A stretch of 64,000 nt of DNA, taken from Notospermus geniculatus. Its lineage: Eukaryota > Nemertea > Pilidiophora > Heteronemertea > Lineidae. The stretch covers positions 437,519 to 501,518 of the forward strand of contig NMRB01000020.1 in the NCBI GenBank assembly GCA_002633025.1. Reading direction: 5' to 3'. The notes beneath the pieces are model-generated. The model ran no database searches. It worked only from the letters and a program-made list of their open reading frames with translations, and was not told where the DNA came from. The position numbers and the translations under genes are program-made. Numbering within the stretch: position 1 is the first letter of the stretch; every line of letters starts with the position of its first letter. Positions 1 through 10,700 of the stretch are shown here, one piece after another.

Positions 1-201
1 TCGGCGGATTGTTCCCGGTTGTGCAGCCACAAGGGAGAAAGCGCCGTTGATGACGCCAGATCAGCACCGCTCAGGGGTGAATTGATCAAGCCGATGAGGG
101 AACAGCATCCACCAAGAATGGATGTCTACGACGACGAATATTTTTACTATTACCCGCATAAGTGGGAAAAAAGGAACAAGCGTAAGTACTACCCCTGCTG
201 A
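1..201 (+). CDS. Possible coding exon of an unrecognised, perhaps secreted, protein (partial)
   Basis: An open frame runs from near the window edge to TGA at 199-201. The protein is acidic, then rich in aromatic residues (YDDEYFYYYPHKW at about 130-170), then basic (EKRNKRK), and ends in cysteine. There is no convincing ATG. CAG at 24-26 could be a splice acceptor. A strong donor-like GTAAGT sits at 182-187, so the frame may splice out before the stop. A later open stretch at 1708-1845 is in compatible phase and carries dibasic sites, so a peptide precursor is possible. I recognise no family. Right after the stop, a repeat has inserted within the target CCTGCTGAGAAAG. Confidence 0.3.
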   Translation, partial: SADCSRLCSHKGESAVDDARSAPLRGELIKPMREQHPPRMDVYDDEYFYYYPHKWEKRNKRKYYPC

Positions 202-208
202 GAAAGAT

Positions 209-434
209 ATCCAACATAGAGCAAAAAAAAACGACACACAAAATGATAGTACACATAAAGTCGTCTCCGGCTGAATTTCGCAAATTTTCGACCCCAACCT
301 GGGACTTCCTCAGGCACTTTCTAGTAGAGATCCCAGAACTTTCACTTCTGGGATCTCTACTAGAAAATGCCTGAGGAAGACCCCGGTTGGGGTCGAAAAT
401 TTGCGAAATTCGGCCGGAGACGACTTTATGTTTA
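209..434. mobile_element. Penelope-like repeat fragment, inverted dimer with hammerhead-like cores
   Basis: Two near-identical arms (254-338 and 345-430) face each other. The insertion is flanked by a 13-bp direct repeat, CCTGCTGAGAAAG, at 196-208 and 435-447. Each arm carries a CTGAGGA box, a GC-rich hairpin, then GAAA and a short A/T stem ending in TTC. This is the layout of a hammerhead ribozyme, as known in Penelope-like retroelements. A relative with its own 14-bp flanking repeat lies at 49219-49380, and a truncated tail at about 6499-6560. Assignment to Penelope is an inference from the ribozyme-like core and the target duplications; no reverse transcriptase is present. Confidence 0.5.
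371..411 (+). ncRNA. Hammerhead-ribozyme-like motif
   Basis: CTGAGGA (371-377) matches the C3-A9 box. GACCCC/GGGGTC (379-384 with 389-394) can form helix II. GAA (395-397) matches G12-A14. AATTT (398-402) pairs with AAATT (406-410) around loop GCG as helix III, and C411 would be the cleavage-site nucleotide. One extra A (378) lies between the box and helix II, and helix I pairing is weak, so activity is not assured. A mirror copy sits on the minus strand in the left arm (about 272-313), but its helix II has substitutions. Confidence 0.4.
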
Positions 435-1707
435 CCTGCTGAGAAAGCGTTTCTGAAGACAAAAGTCTCCGCCATCGGAGTTATCTTTGTCGTTGTTCCC
501 CATAAGCGTTCTTAGCAATCAATATAGGGGGATACCAAAAATTAAATTTTGGGGGATACGTTACTCAGGGAAACAACTGTTCGTCTTACACCGCCATGCT
601 ATCAATCTCTGTGTCTCGCGGTTAATGAATGTGAGAGAGCCGTAGGCCAAAGATCACATTTTAATATTACGTAATCAGTTGATACCTGTTTTCGCGCTTA
701 TGGATGAAGATGGGACATCGTGCAAGATGCCAAGAGATGAAGGACTGTTACTTTGTTGATGAAGGTCTTGCTTACGCCTCCAAGGAGACTATTTTCACCA
801 ATTCTCTTCAGAAACTAGAGAAGAGAACAAAATCATCATTGGGTTTTTTGAATCATCCGCTATATCTTTTGTATGATATTAAATAGCGTACACATTGATA
901 AATCATAAATAGCAGCCGTAGGCCTGTGTGCACCATATGCCTAGGAAATCAATGAAAAACGTCATCAGGGCATGTTGTGAAGAGGCATTGACGTATAATG
1001 TATATACCAACATATTGCTTTTCATATATTGATCCAGCCTTCCTTTTCTAATTAAATGCATGCATGTGCATCCCAAGGCAGAGTGTTGTAAGCCTATGGA
1101 AGTCCAGCTCATACATGTATCTACAGAAAGAATCAAAGATTACCGGTATTTTTTACGTCGTTGTGATACAGGATAGCTGCGGAGCTTAAGGACAGAGACA
1201 CATGAATGTTGGACATACGTCATTTATTCTGGCTGGGATCGGAGTAGGGTTGCAGAGATTACTTTATAGCATTCGGCAAAATGCCTTGTTTGAATAACTG
1301 ACAATGGATCACTGTGCCAAGTGGCAGTTCCGTCACCTCTGTGTATATCAGATTATTCGTCCTCAACAGCGGAAACCAATCCCTCCTTTCCAGTTTCGAT
1401 GCTCTTAGTTTGGCAACTTGAAAGAGTGGATAGGCCTACTCTCTGTACTGCACTAAAGTGGAATGACTCAGTTCCTGGGGTATTTTCGATACCGTAATTC
1501 ATGATTTAGAAGACGAAAAGTCAGATCATTTGACTGTTCACACCCAGTTATCATAAATTGGCCTACGTCCGTCCCACGAGGACACGACCTCCTTTGCATC
1601 AACCTAAGAGATCTCATTTTTTGCATATCATCAATTTGCCGCGTAAGAAGTGCCTATTTTCTCAAGTACGGTTACTATTCATAATAAAAGGATCACTTGC
1701 AAGCGAC
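432..1707. other. No gene recognised
   Basis: Short, unrelated open frames only. There is no conserved protein pattern, clear repeat or RNA gene. A weak exon-like open stretch begins at 1708. Confidence 0.5.
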
Positions 1708-1845
1708 TTTCGCCATGATGAAGCCGAAAGAGCCCGTTAGCAGTGGTGGTCACTCCGAGAAAGACAGCCAGGACGACGACATGAAACACGCCAACCCGGC
1801 ACCAGCGATGCTGAGGAAGAGATTTATGACCCCACGAAAGGGTAG
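1708..1845 (+). CDS. Weak candidate exon with dibasic sites
   Basis: This open stretch encodes a hydrophilic peptide (MMKPKEPVSSGG..., then ...AMLRKRFMTPRK) and is followed by G|GTAGGC. Its phase fits the donor at 182 of the first open frame. The basic pairs resemble a cleaved peptide precursor. The acceptor (TTGCAAG) is poor and downstream reading runs into a foldback repeat, so this may be chance. No homologue is recognised. Confidence 0.15.
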
Positions 1846-1870
1846 GCATCGAAGGTTGAACCCTTGCTGT

Positions 1871-2055
1871 AAAGCTAGGCGCACTAGGCGCTAGGCGCAT
1901 CGAGATTTGCCGCACATGTGCGGAATCTCGATGCGGAAGGGGTGTTTTAAAAGTTGACTGACCCAAAGCTGTCGACTCGTCATTTTAACCGGGTCAGTCG
2001 CCTTTAAAAACACCCCTGCCGCATCGAGATTTGCCGCACATGTGCGCCTAGCTTT
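1871..2055. mobile_element. Foldback MITE, unit 1
   Basis: The terminal inverted repeat AAAGCTAGGCGCA / TGCGCCTAGCTTT encloses a second nested inverted pair (GGGGTGTTTTAAAA...GACTGACCC against GGGTCAGTC...TTTAAAAACACCCC). A small internal hairpin of CGAGATT...AATCTCG surrounds GCACATGTGC. Confidence 0.65.
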
Positions 2056-2060
2056 ATAAC

Positions 2061-2200
2061 CAAGCGCACATTTGCGGCAAAACTCAATGCGGTAGGGGTG
2101 TTTTAAAATCGACTGACCCGTCTGAATGACGAGTCGACAGCGTTGGGTCAGTCGACTTTAAAAAGACACCCCTACCGGATTTGCCGCAAATGTGCGCTTG
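2061..2200. mobile_element. Foldback MITE, unit 2, adjacent relative of unit 1
   Basis: The arms CAAGCGCACATTTGCGGCAAA and TTTGCCGCAAATGTGCGCTTG are exactly complementary. The interior repeats the same GGGGTGTTTTAAAA / GACTGACCC inverted pair seen in unit 1, so the two elements belong to one family. Confidence 0.65.
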
Positions 2201-2523
2201 TAAAAAAGCCTTCACGTACGGCGGTGCCGCATTTATTCAACCTATGCATGACAGGTTTCAAAACCAGGTGCCGCCGTGGTTCACTGTCCGTCTGGGGATT
2301 AATACAGTCCCACCCCTCGAGGCCACAGGGACCAACACTGACCAGGGAATCCAACTGAAGTCAATTTGCTGAGAGAAAGTTTATTGGAGGATACGTTTTA
2401 TCATAAAAGAATTTCTTTGGTTTTACATGTATTTTGAATTGCGCCGCCGGTGGTTTCACTTACGGTCATACCAGTAGAAATCCGTTCACAAAAATGGGGC
2501 GCGGTCAGTAGACGGTCCGAACT

Positions 2524-2817
2524 GCAGTCCACTATGGACATCCTTGATAAAAACGATTTGATAGAAGTTTTCAATTCGTCAAACACCATTAAATTGAAGG
2601 CAGAATAAATTTGGCATTATAAAGTGGAAATGCGGATAAATAATGAATATTGAAGTCGTAATCCTAGTCACCGGTTAGTACGACTCACGACTATAATATT
2701 TTCGATTTACGTGCACTTCTGATTACGAGTCAAAATTATTCTGCTACTAAGTTGGCATTTTACGATTTGAAAACGTCTATCAAATCGTTTTTATCATGGA
2801 TGTCTACAGCGGACTGC
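2524..2817. repeat. Inverted repeat, 41-bp arms, about 210-bp loop
   Basis: 2524-2564 and 2777-2817 are complementary with few mismatches (for example CTATCAAATCGTTTTTATCA on the right arm). It looks like the ends of a non-autonomous DNA element. The loop has no coding potential. Confidence 0.55.
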
Positions 2818-2938
2818 AATTCATTCTGGTAGTTGAAGTCGGAGTCGGGGCCGGAAGCTGCGCAACCTCTCTAATCACACGGACTTGACGCCGCGTACGG
2901 GATATGATGTTGTTGTGAATATTGGATATTGGATATAG

Positions 2939-2952
2939 CCCCCCCCCCCCCA
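2939..2952 (+). repeat. Poly-C tract
   Basis: An uninterrupted run of about a dozen C in an otherwise featureless stretch; it is a likely length-error site. Confidence 0.9.
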
Positions 2953-3090
2953 GGAATTTTATTCCCCGGCCATAGTAACATCACAGTGTATGTGCAGGCC
3001 TATATGTTACTAGGCCTAGGGCCGGAGGAATGTTCGTGGGGGTGGTAGGCCTATATCCATTCATATTCACTGACAACATCATGACCCCGT

Positions 3091-3344
3091 GCGCCGCACA
3101 GGGACTTGAGGCATGCATGGCAGGGGTGGTGGGTGTTTCCGAGGTCCAAAGCACCGGCCCACGGACAGTGCCCTGACCCCTGGGGTAAAATACCCCAGAA
3201 ATATGTATATGTTATTATATATAGGCCTACATATTTCTGGGGTATTTTACCCCGGGGGTCAGGACACTGTCCGTGGGTACTTTTGGACCTCGGAAACACC
3301 CACCACCCCTGCCATGCATGCCTCAAGTCCCTGTGGTACGCCGC
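3091..3344. mobile_element. MITE-like hairpin, about 118-bp arms
   Basis: GCGCCGCACAGGGACTTGAG on the left is matched by CTCAAGTCCCTGTGGTACGC on the right. Pairing continues through the CCACCACCCCTGCCATGCAT block to a centre near 3217. The long open frames on both strands here are mirror images created by the palindrome, not genes. Confidence 0.7.
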
Positions 3345-4245
3345 GTCTTGAAATCCCTGTGGGGTCAATGGGGCGGGGTGGGGCACGTGCCCCCTGGACC
3401 CGACCCTGTTTTGTGTTAAGGGATTAGTGATGATAGTCAATGTGTGACCATGTACATGTAGGCCTACCATGTAGGCCTTCATTTTCAAAATAGCCTAGGC
3501 CTATGCACGGGGGCCTGGGGAGCTGTTCAAATTATTGACGATGTTCGAGGTTACTGACAATGTATGTTCGGGGTACGAATAACACACGGGTCACTGTACA
3601 CACGTAGAGCTTCCGAAGGAAAATTTTCGTTTTATTTGGTATGTGATCCCTCCACGACCCTTGGCTACGCCCGACACATATTGTTTTATTAGCCTCTGTC
3701 CCCATCCTCCCCACCCACCACCACCCGAGATGAGATCTGATGGCTAGCACGTGCATTTGTTATTGTTGTGTACTACGTCATCAAATTTAGTCTTCTGAAT
3801 GAATCCATAAAACCGCATCACTACTGTATGAAATAGTGCAACAATTTGTACCAATTAGAATACATCTGAATGTTTGAAATGTTGATGTAACAACGCAAAA
3901 CCAAATACTGGTATTTTATCAAATGAATTGCATTGATTTTATCGAAAACTTTATTGCTTTGCGTTATCTTTATGGTAGCCTGAACAAATCTTCCGCGTAG
4001 ACAGCACAAAATGCTGACGTGACCACACACCGCGATTCTGGTTAGGTGGTGACGGACAGAAAAGTCTGCGATAAAACACACATTTTCCAGGGAATATGGA
4101 CATAGTATCGTCCGTATTCAGTCGCAGGTCGACTGAGGGTTATTCATCTAAATCTTCAAATGGTAGGTTTCAACCCATTTGCCTTGAAATACCGTCTTTA
4201 TGCGGACCACCTGGTACGGTGCCTTTCTGAAATCCGTCCATCATC
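3345..4245. other. No gene recognised
   Basis: AT-rich intergenic DNA with short unrelated frames and several AGGCCT palindromes. No coding or RNA signal. Confidence 0.5.
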
Positions 4246-5106
4246 ATCACAGGAGTTCGTCTACAAGATTGAGAGACCCTTTGAGACCCTTTTGAGACAC
4301 CCTTTAGTATTATGCATCCCCTCTGTAGTATAATACACAGACAAGGAGTACCACAAAATTTGAGGCCCCTCCGCTTCGATGCGAAAAAGTCACAAAATCA
4401 GGCAAATCAAGCACCGAAACCACTACCTACGTGTTCTATACAAATTTATCTACAAAATACACCCAAGATAATCCACTTTCGATGATCTTATTGTACTTAA
4501 ATGCGGGATTTAATATCACTTTACGAGCATTGTGACAAAAGCGGTGACCACTGATTTCCATATTGCCGACGGGGATGCCGCCGTGTGACGTCATTGGAAT
4601 CACCGCTTCGCTCTCATTGGTCAGATATTTAAAACTCGGCTAAAAATAGCCTGCGCCGAGAAGTCCAACGGCCCGCGATGTTCAAAGTTGAAAACGCTAG
4701 GCTATTTTTAGCCGAGTTTTAAATATCTGACCAATGAGAGCGAAGCGGTGATTCCAATGACGTCACACGGCGGCATCCCCGTCGGCAATATGGAAATCAG
4801 TGGTCACCGCTTTTGTCACAATGCTCGTAAAGTGATATTAAATCCCGCATTTAAGTACAATAAGATCATCGAAAGTGGATTATCTTGGGTGTATTTTGTA
4901 GATAAATTTGTATAGAACACGTAGGTAGTGGTTTCGGTGCTTGATTTGCCTGATTTTGTGACTTTTTCGCATCGAAGCGGAGGGGCCTCAAATTTTGTGG
5001 TACTCCTTGTCTGTGTATTATACTACAGATGGGATGCATAATACTAAAGGGTGTCTCAAAAGGGTCTCAAAGGGTCTCTCAATCTTGTAGACGAACTCCT
5101 GTGATC
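4246..5106. repeat. Long near-perfect palindrome, about 407-bp arms
   Basis: The left arm 4246-4652 and right arm 4699-5106 are almost exactly complementary, differing at only a few sites (for example CCCTCTGTAG against CTACAGATGG). A 46-bp spacer lies between them. The inner boundary is GCTAAAAATAGCCT/AGGCTATTTTTAGC, itself part of the pairing. No open frame survives through the arms. It could be a foldback transposon, a recent inverted duplication, or an assembly artefact. A transcript across it would form long double-stranded RNA. Confidence 0.85.
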
Positions 5107-7110
5107 ATCATCACAAAACCCAGTCAATGTCAAAACAACAACCAACTAGGCTAGGCTAAACCACCTCCTTCCTTTTGAACTACCATCATCATGACCACAC
5201 CACCAACAACATGACATGGACAACATCATGACGTAGGCCTAGGCTGGCTAGGGCTTGGACCTAGGGCAGGCCAGCAGCCTCGCCTATGACCACAAAAAAG
5301 TCAAAGTACAAAGATGACCGCACACAACAAACATGCAATTGCAACTCTCTGAACTGAAGACAGCCTACAGGATCTCAGGAGAGTGATAAAATCCGGCCAT
5401 TCCAAAAACCATGTCGACCGTGACGGTGTGGCACTGTGAGTGACCAGTACCAGCCTCAGCCTAGGCTAGCTAGGCGTAGGCTTGCTAGATAGATGACCAT
5501 GATGACCTAGGATGGCCCAGCTACAGCATGAGAGTACCGGTATGCCTAGGTAGGCTAGGTAGGCCTTAGTCTCAGTAACTGGGACTCTGTATGCTCCGCT
5601 TTTGCTTTTACAAACTGACTTTTACATAGCGCGCATACAGAGTCTCAGATCGCCCAATACATTCCCTGTGGAGCAATTCCCGCACGGAATTGCCACTGTT
5701 AATTCACAAACCAACACGAAAATCCACAATATTGTATCCCTGTGTTATTGAGCTACCGTCGCTACACCATTTCCGAGTGAATTCAGTAAAATTCCATCGT
5801 TATTTACTTCCCAATTCGACTTCGAAATCCACTCCTCGAAACTAAATGCACAGGCCGCCACACGCCATGATGAGAGTCTCGCGCAATGCAGTTTGCGCAG
5901 TCATGGCAGTTGACGTTAGTCACGTTCTCATTCAGTCTCAGGACTACGCCCAGTCACGTGACCTCGGGTCTTGTGACAGCTACGTGTTCGCGACTTGTTT
6001 ACATGTGTTGGTGACATTTCGACGGAGTTTTGTATCAAAGTTTTTTCCTAATTTGTGCCAATTTTTCAGACTTTTGGAATACCACATTGAGAAATGAGGA
6101 TAAATGAAAGGATTCATAACAGTTAATTATTCGAATTTAGTCAGGTTTGACAATAATTGGTGATTTTGTTCAGTACATGAAATACACTATGCACCACAGG
6201 CAGCATATGGGTAAACCATAACGTACCAGGCAATAGCCGTCAATGTCATATCGTAAAAGAAGCTATGCCTGGTCGATATGGTTACCATAACTAGGTAGGC
6301 CTAGCGGTGTATTTAATGAAATGAATGAATGAATGTGAGAAGATCATGAAACGATGCCATTGATGGGGGGCCAATGGCAAGAAGACGACAAGATGTGTGC
6401 TTGCATTTTATGTAGGCGTATGCTTGCGACACAAGTAGCCTCTAGGCCTACAGCTTTCTTCCCACTCTTACAAGTCTACATGTAGCCTACATGCCAAACT
6501 TGGAGACGACTTATGTATGCTATCATTTTGTGTGTCGTTTTTTGTGCTCTATGTTGGATACCGTGTAGCATATAAGTACAGATGATGTAGCCGATGCTTC
6601 ATTATTTGTTGCTTGACTCTGACAGAGTGGTGATTAAGACAATTGGCCCCTGGCCATTGAATAATGATGACTTGGGTGGAATACAAAGGTTTTAATTACA
6701 ACCACTATTAAAATACCTAAGTGATTGAAAGACAACAAATTACATGCACGAAACTAAAACAATAACAAAAAATGTCCTTCACCAAAAGAGTCCGAACCAA
6801 ACGTTAAAAGTCGCAGTTCAATCACAGATCCCGCTTAAAGCGAAAAAATTTGATTTAGAAATAGAATTTGAAAGGGGACGAATTTTCAGGAAAAAATGTA
6901 AAAAAACTTCTCCAGAATGTCAACAAAGAAATTTTCGTGCATTTTGATTGGCTGAATTTTGTGTTTACAAACACCAACCAAATGTAAACAAAATCCGCTA
7001 TCGATTCGCTTTAAACAGTTCAGTCCCACAGAAACTAAACAGTCATTGCTAGTTTCATGGCTAGGGGGAGATGGCACGATATTGATGCTGGCAAAAACAA
7101 TACTTGGGCA
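5107..7110. other. Upstream region of SGSM3: probable promoter, no coding exon recognised
   Basis: Contains many AGGCCTA motifs at 5140-5570, a relatively CpG-rich stretch at about 5840-6010 with a palindromic E-box, and a truncated copy of the repeat seen at 209-434 (about 6499-6560). The first SGSM3 exon carrying the 5' UTR, and perhaps the start codon, should lie here, but I could not identify it. Confidence 0.4.
5953..5962. promoter_or_regulatory. GTCACGTGAC palindrome (E-box / CLEAR-type site)
   Basis: A perfect GTCACGTGAC matches the binding site of bHLH-zipper factors of the USF/MITF/TFEB group. It lies in a CpG-richer stretch with a GCGCAATGCAGTTTGCGCA near-palindrome at about 5879. 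It is about 1.6 kb upstream of the first recognisable SGSM3 exon, so it is a reasonable promoter element. This is motif-based only. Confidence 0.35.
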
Positions 7111-7341
7111 ATAGACTCTATCACTCCAATAGAGCGCAGCACCTGACGGTAACTTGCTAGGCCTACAGCGTCACGACGTCCCGTCCCCCATTCTGAACGC
7201 GGTGACGTCACTCGAAAAACCTCCACTTGTTTCAGCGATCATGACGTCGTCTCAGGTCAAGATGTCATGGAATGAGTACGGGACGTCGTGACGCTGTAGT
7301 TACCGTCAGGTGCTGCGCTCTTTTGGACTGATATCGTCTAT
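7111..7341. mobile_element. MITE just upstream of SGSM3 exon 1
   Basis: GAGCGCAGCACCTGACGGTAAC (from about 7131) and its complement GTTACCGTCAGGTGCTGCGCTC (ending at about 7321) form the arms. A second block, CTACAGCGTCACGACGTCCCGT, pairs with ACGGGACGTCGTGACGCTGTAG. The outer ends ATAGACTCTATCACTCCAA / TTGGACTGATATCGTCTAT are imperfect. No coding capacity. Confidence 0.7.
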
Positions 7342-7543
7342 TATGGCACACTTGAAAGATCCTGGGTGGCGTTCATGATTTCATACTTTAATGTTTCTTG
7401 AGCACCAATCTAAAGGGGAAATAATTAAAACCTTTCCACCAAGCCAGCTTTACTGAAACAAGAACTAATGGCAATGGCCGTCTCATGACTTCGTCACATT
7501 GACCTCTTGGAATGTAGTTTCTATTGTCTTCTTTTCTTTACAG

Positions 7544-7728
7544 TGGACACACTTTCAGAAGATGAAGAAGATATCATCATGGGTACAGGAGAAAGTATTA
7601 GTGTGTCAGCACAGCCAACTTATACCCACAGCTCTGATTCTGATTTCATTCCGACACCAGGTGGACCATTCTCTGCTCTCACAACCTCAATGTGGCCACA
7701 AGACATACTATCAAAACTGACAAATCCT
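7544..7728 (+). CDS. SGSM3: SGSM3 exon 1 (first recognisable)
   Basis: The acceptor is TTCTTTACAG and the donor GTAAGT. It encodes an acidic N-terminus ([10 protein letters not shown]), then the conserved [18 protein letters not shown] block close to the human N-terminus. Translation could start at ATG 7579, or upstream if an unseen exon supplies the missing first base of the split codon. Confidence 0.9.
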
Positions 7729-10700
7729 GTAAGTTAAGTAAGATGCGACAGACTTTCCCCAATGTTTCTGAGTGCTCCAAAGGACTGCAAGTTAGGTGGT
7801 GTTACGATATAGTTTACCTGTTGAAAATTAGTAGCTTGTTGGGAAGATTGTTTGTCTGTTTTCAGCCTGAAGATTCCTCTGGGCAACTTGATTATCGATA
7901 TGATGAATTTGGCTTCAAAGTGGAGGAAGAAGGTATGTCTGTATTTGTGATAAGCAGAAGCTCCAGTTTCCTCCTGCATTTCATGTGAAGATTGCACAGT
8001 ATTGCGTCTGTCCAGGGGCTGATAGCGATGTATTACGAACTCACCTCTTGATTCAATTCAATCATGATATTCACAAATACAAAGAATAGGCCTAGATAGA
8101 TAGATAGATAATTTGAAGCTTCATAACCCTTCCGGGGTGGAGTCCACCTGTGTGGGATCTTTTACTTGCCCTGGCATAGACACTCAGGTACAAGGGACCA
8201 CGGCTTTGAGTCTCATATATCCGACAGACTATTCTATGTTCACAGCTTTTCACATACATGTCCTGGCCGGGGACCAAACCCACGCACTGACCCTGTTAGG
8301 ATTGAAAGTCAAGCGTGTTAGACCGCTCGACCACCAGGCTAATAATATCATGGACAATAGGCCTACTTTGAAAACCTGTCAGCTGCATTGAAATTTTCAT
8401 GAACAGAATATTATAATATAAGATCCGTCTTTTTCAGATGGCCCAGAGCAGAATTCCAGCAAATTATTAAGCACTCCATTCGTGGAAGATCCACAACACA
8501 GGCTAAAATGGACGGCTTATCTTGAATTCACACATAATGATGAAGTGGGAGATCTCACTTGGGATAAGGTGGGTAAAACATGCTGCTTTTCCCCTCAATA
8601 GTCATTATATTGCATACGTACATTCTATTTCTGTTGCTATTTCAGTAACCATCTGTTTGTGATGAATGGACTTGTTGGTTGTTGAGCATGATTGACATGA
8701 TAGGTCAAATACCAGTATATTTTACTAGTGATTATGTTTGTCTGTGTTTCGTTGCATGCCAGCCAGTCTGTCTTCTGGGTCACTATTACCGGTATTTATC
8801 CTGCAGGCTATTCCGCAAAATTGTCTATAATTATAGTAACGGTGCATGTTTTTCTCATGGAACGATTATGGAAATTATACTGTTATACTATTTTATTCAG
8901 CAATAACTGAGCTTTTTACCATTCTATGTGTTGTGTTGTTGTGGTTGTAGATAACTAAGAACAATTCAGTGTGTCTGCATGTATATGTCAGGCAACCTGA
9001 TACTAGTCATATCATGGTCATTTTATTGCCCCGTCTGAATAATATGTGTTGTCCTGAGTTGCTAAGGGTGTGACAGGAGTGTCAGTAGAGCTTGTGCATG
9101 AAGTCATCACAGAAAAATCCGCCATATTGACGGTCAAATTGACGTCTAACGACGTGGGCGACCCACGTGGTGCAGTTTGTCATCAGCGCAAGTGGAGTGT
9201 GTGCGTCTTCAACCATGACGCGATCTACACGTGGCGCACTTTGTCGTCGACGTCAGCATGGTGGACCGCTGGTCAAAAGTGACGTCATAATGAGCCACTG
9301 CACAAGCTCTATAGCATCAAACTGGTTGCATTGCTTATCATTTACTCCAATTGTTGGTATATACATGTAAAACTACATCAAAAATGTGTCCTGATGTTGA
9401 TTTCTACCAAATCAGTGCAAGTCTATTAATAAAACTTCAACGTTTCTGCTTGCACTTACAGATTGAAAATAGACTACCAAGATCTGAGAAGCTGAAGACA
9501 ATGATGAAGCATGGTGTTCCCCATTCCCTCCGTGCATACATCTGGCCTCGACTGTGTGGGGCCTTTGTCAAGAAAGCAAACTCGGACACTTCATATAAAG
9601 ATATAGTGAGGACCAGCTCCAATGATCACCTTATGACCTCCAAGCAAATAGAAAAGGTAAAGCCCCACGGAATCATACAAAAGTTCCTTAACAACTACGT
9701 TAGTCATCTTTGCTGGGAAGCCTCGGTATTTTGGGGTTTGAAAGGAATGGAATTGTAAAAAATCATGCTTTCTTCTTTGCAGGATCTATTGCGGACTATG
9801 CCAAGTAATGCGTGTTTCTGTAACATCAACAGTACTGGCATACCTAGATTACGACGAGTTCTTAGGGCGTTGGCATGGCTGTACCCCGATATTGGCTACT
9901 GTCAGGGCACAGGAATGGTAAGGTTTTAATTGATCATCTCGAGTGGTGGGACAGTGACTGGCAGGCATCTCATAATTTAGATGGCAAAACATTGGCCGTC
10001 ATGGTATAAAAACTGCATGTTCTCAGGGGTTTAGACAATGTGCGTATTTGCGTAAATACGCAAATCTTGTTGGAAATATTCTTAGTGAAAAACGTAAGTG
10101 AAATCTTGCACAAAAGCGTAACATACGCACACCAAAAAAGCTCCAGAAGCGGACTGTACGCACTATGAGACTTTATGATCCGTCAAATACGCCAGCAATT
10201 GGAAACTGTTTGTTTAAAACTGTGAATAAAGTTCCAAAGTCAGCATACAAAACGTGATGAGATCGATGAGGTTGCCGCCATGGCTGCCATATTGCAATGG
10301 CAGCCAATCTTTACAGGTCTCACAACACAGTTTTGGTGAGGTGTCAGGTGTTACTGCACAGTTTTATGGCATATCCTGCTCTGGTTGCACCAGTAATGCG
10401 TAAAATACGCCACTTCACAGGGGCCAGGAGAGCAGTGTACGTACTCACTAAATACAAGATGAGTAAAGTACTCGTGGCTTAAGAAAAATTATCTAAACCC
10501 CTGTGTTCTGCTTCCATCTTTCAGATTGCTGCCTCTCTTCTGCTGTTCATGGAAGAAGAAGATGCTTTTTGGATGATGTGTGCCATAATTGAGGACCTCC
10601 TTCCAGCTTCCTACTACTCAAGCACACTCATCGGAGTCCAGGTAAATGGTCTTGATATACTCCAGCACTTTGTGAACTACGAGGGGGTGAAACGAATGAG

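Noticed and set aside
86-475. 129-codon minus-strand frame
   Set aside because: It runs through the inverted-dimer repeat at 209-434 and shares its text with other copies; no domain.
3051-3488. 145-codon minus-strand frame and two overlapping plus-strand frames
   Set aside because: The two strands encode the same peptide because the DNA is a palindrome; composition follows the hairpin, not a gene.
9120-9300. GACGTC-rich stretch with CACGTGG...CACTTTGTC direct similarity
   Set aside because: Partial direct repeats only; I could not define element ends or a function.
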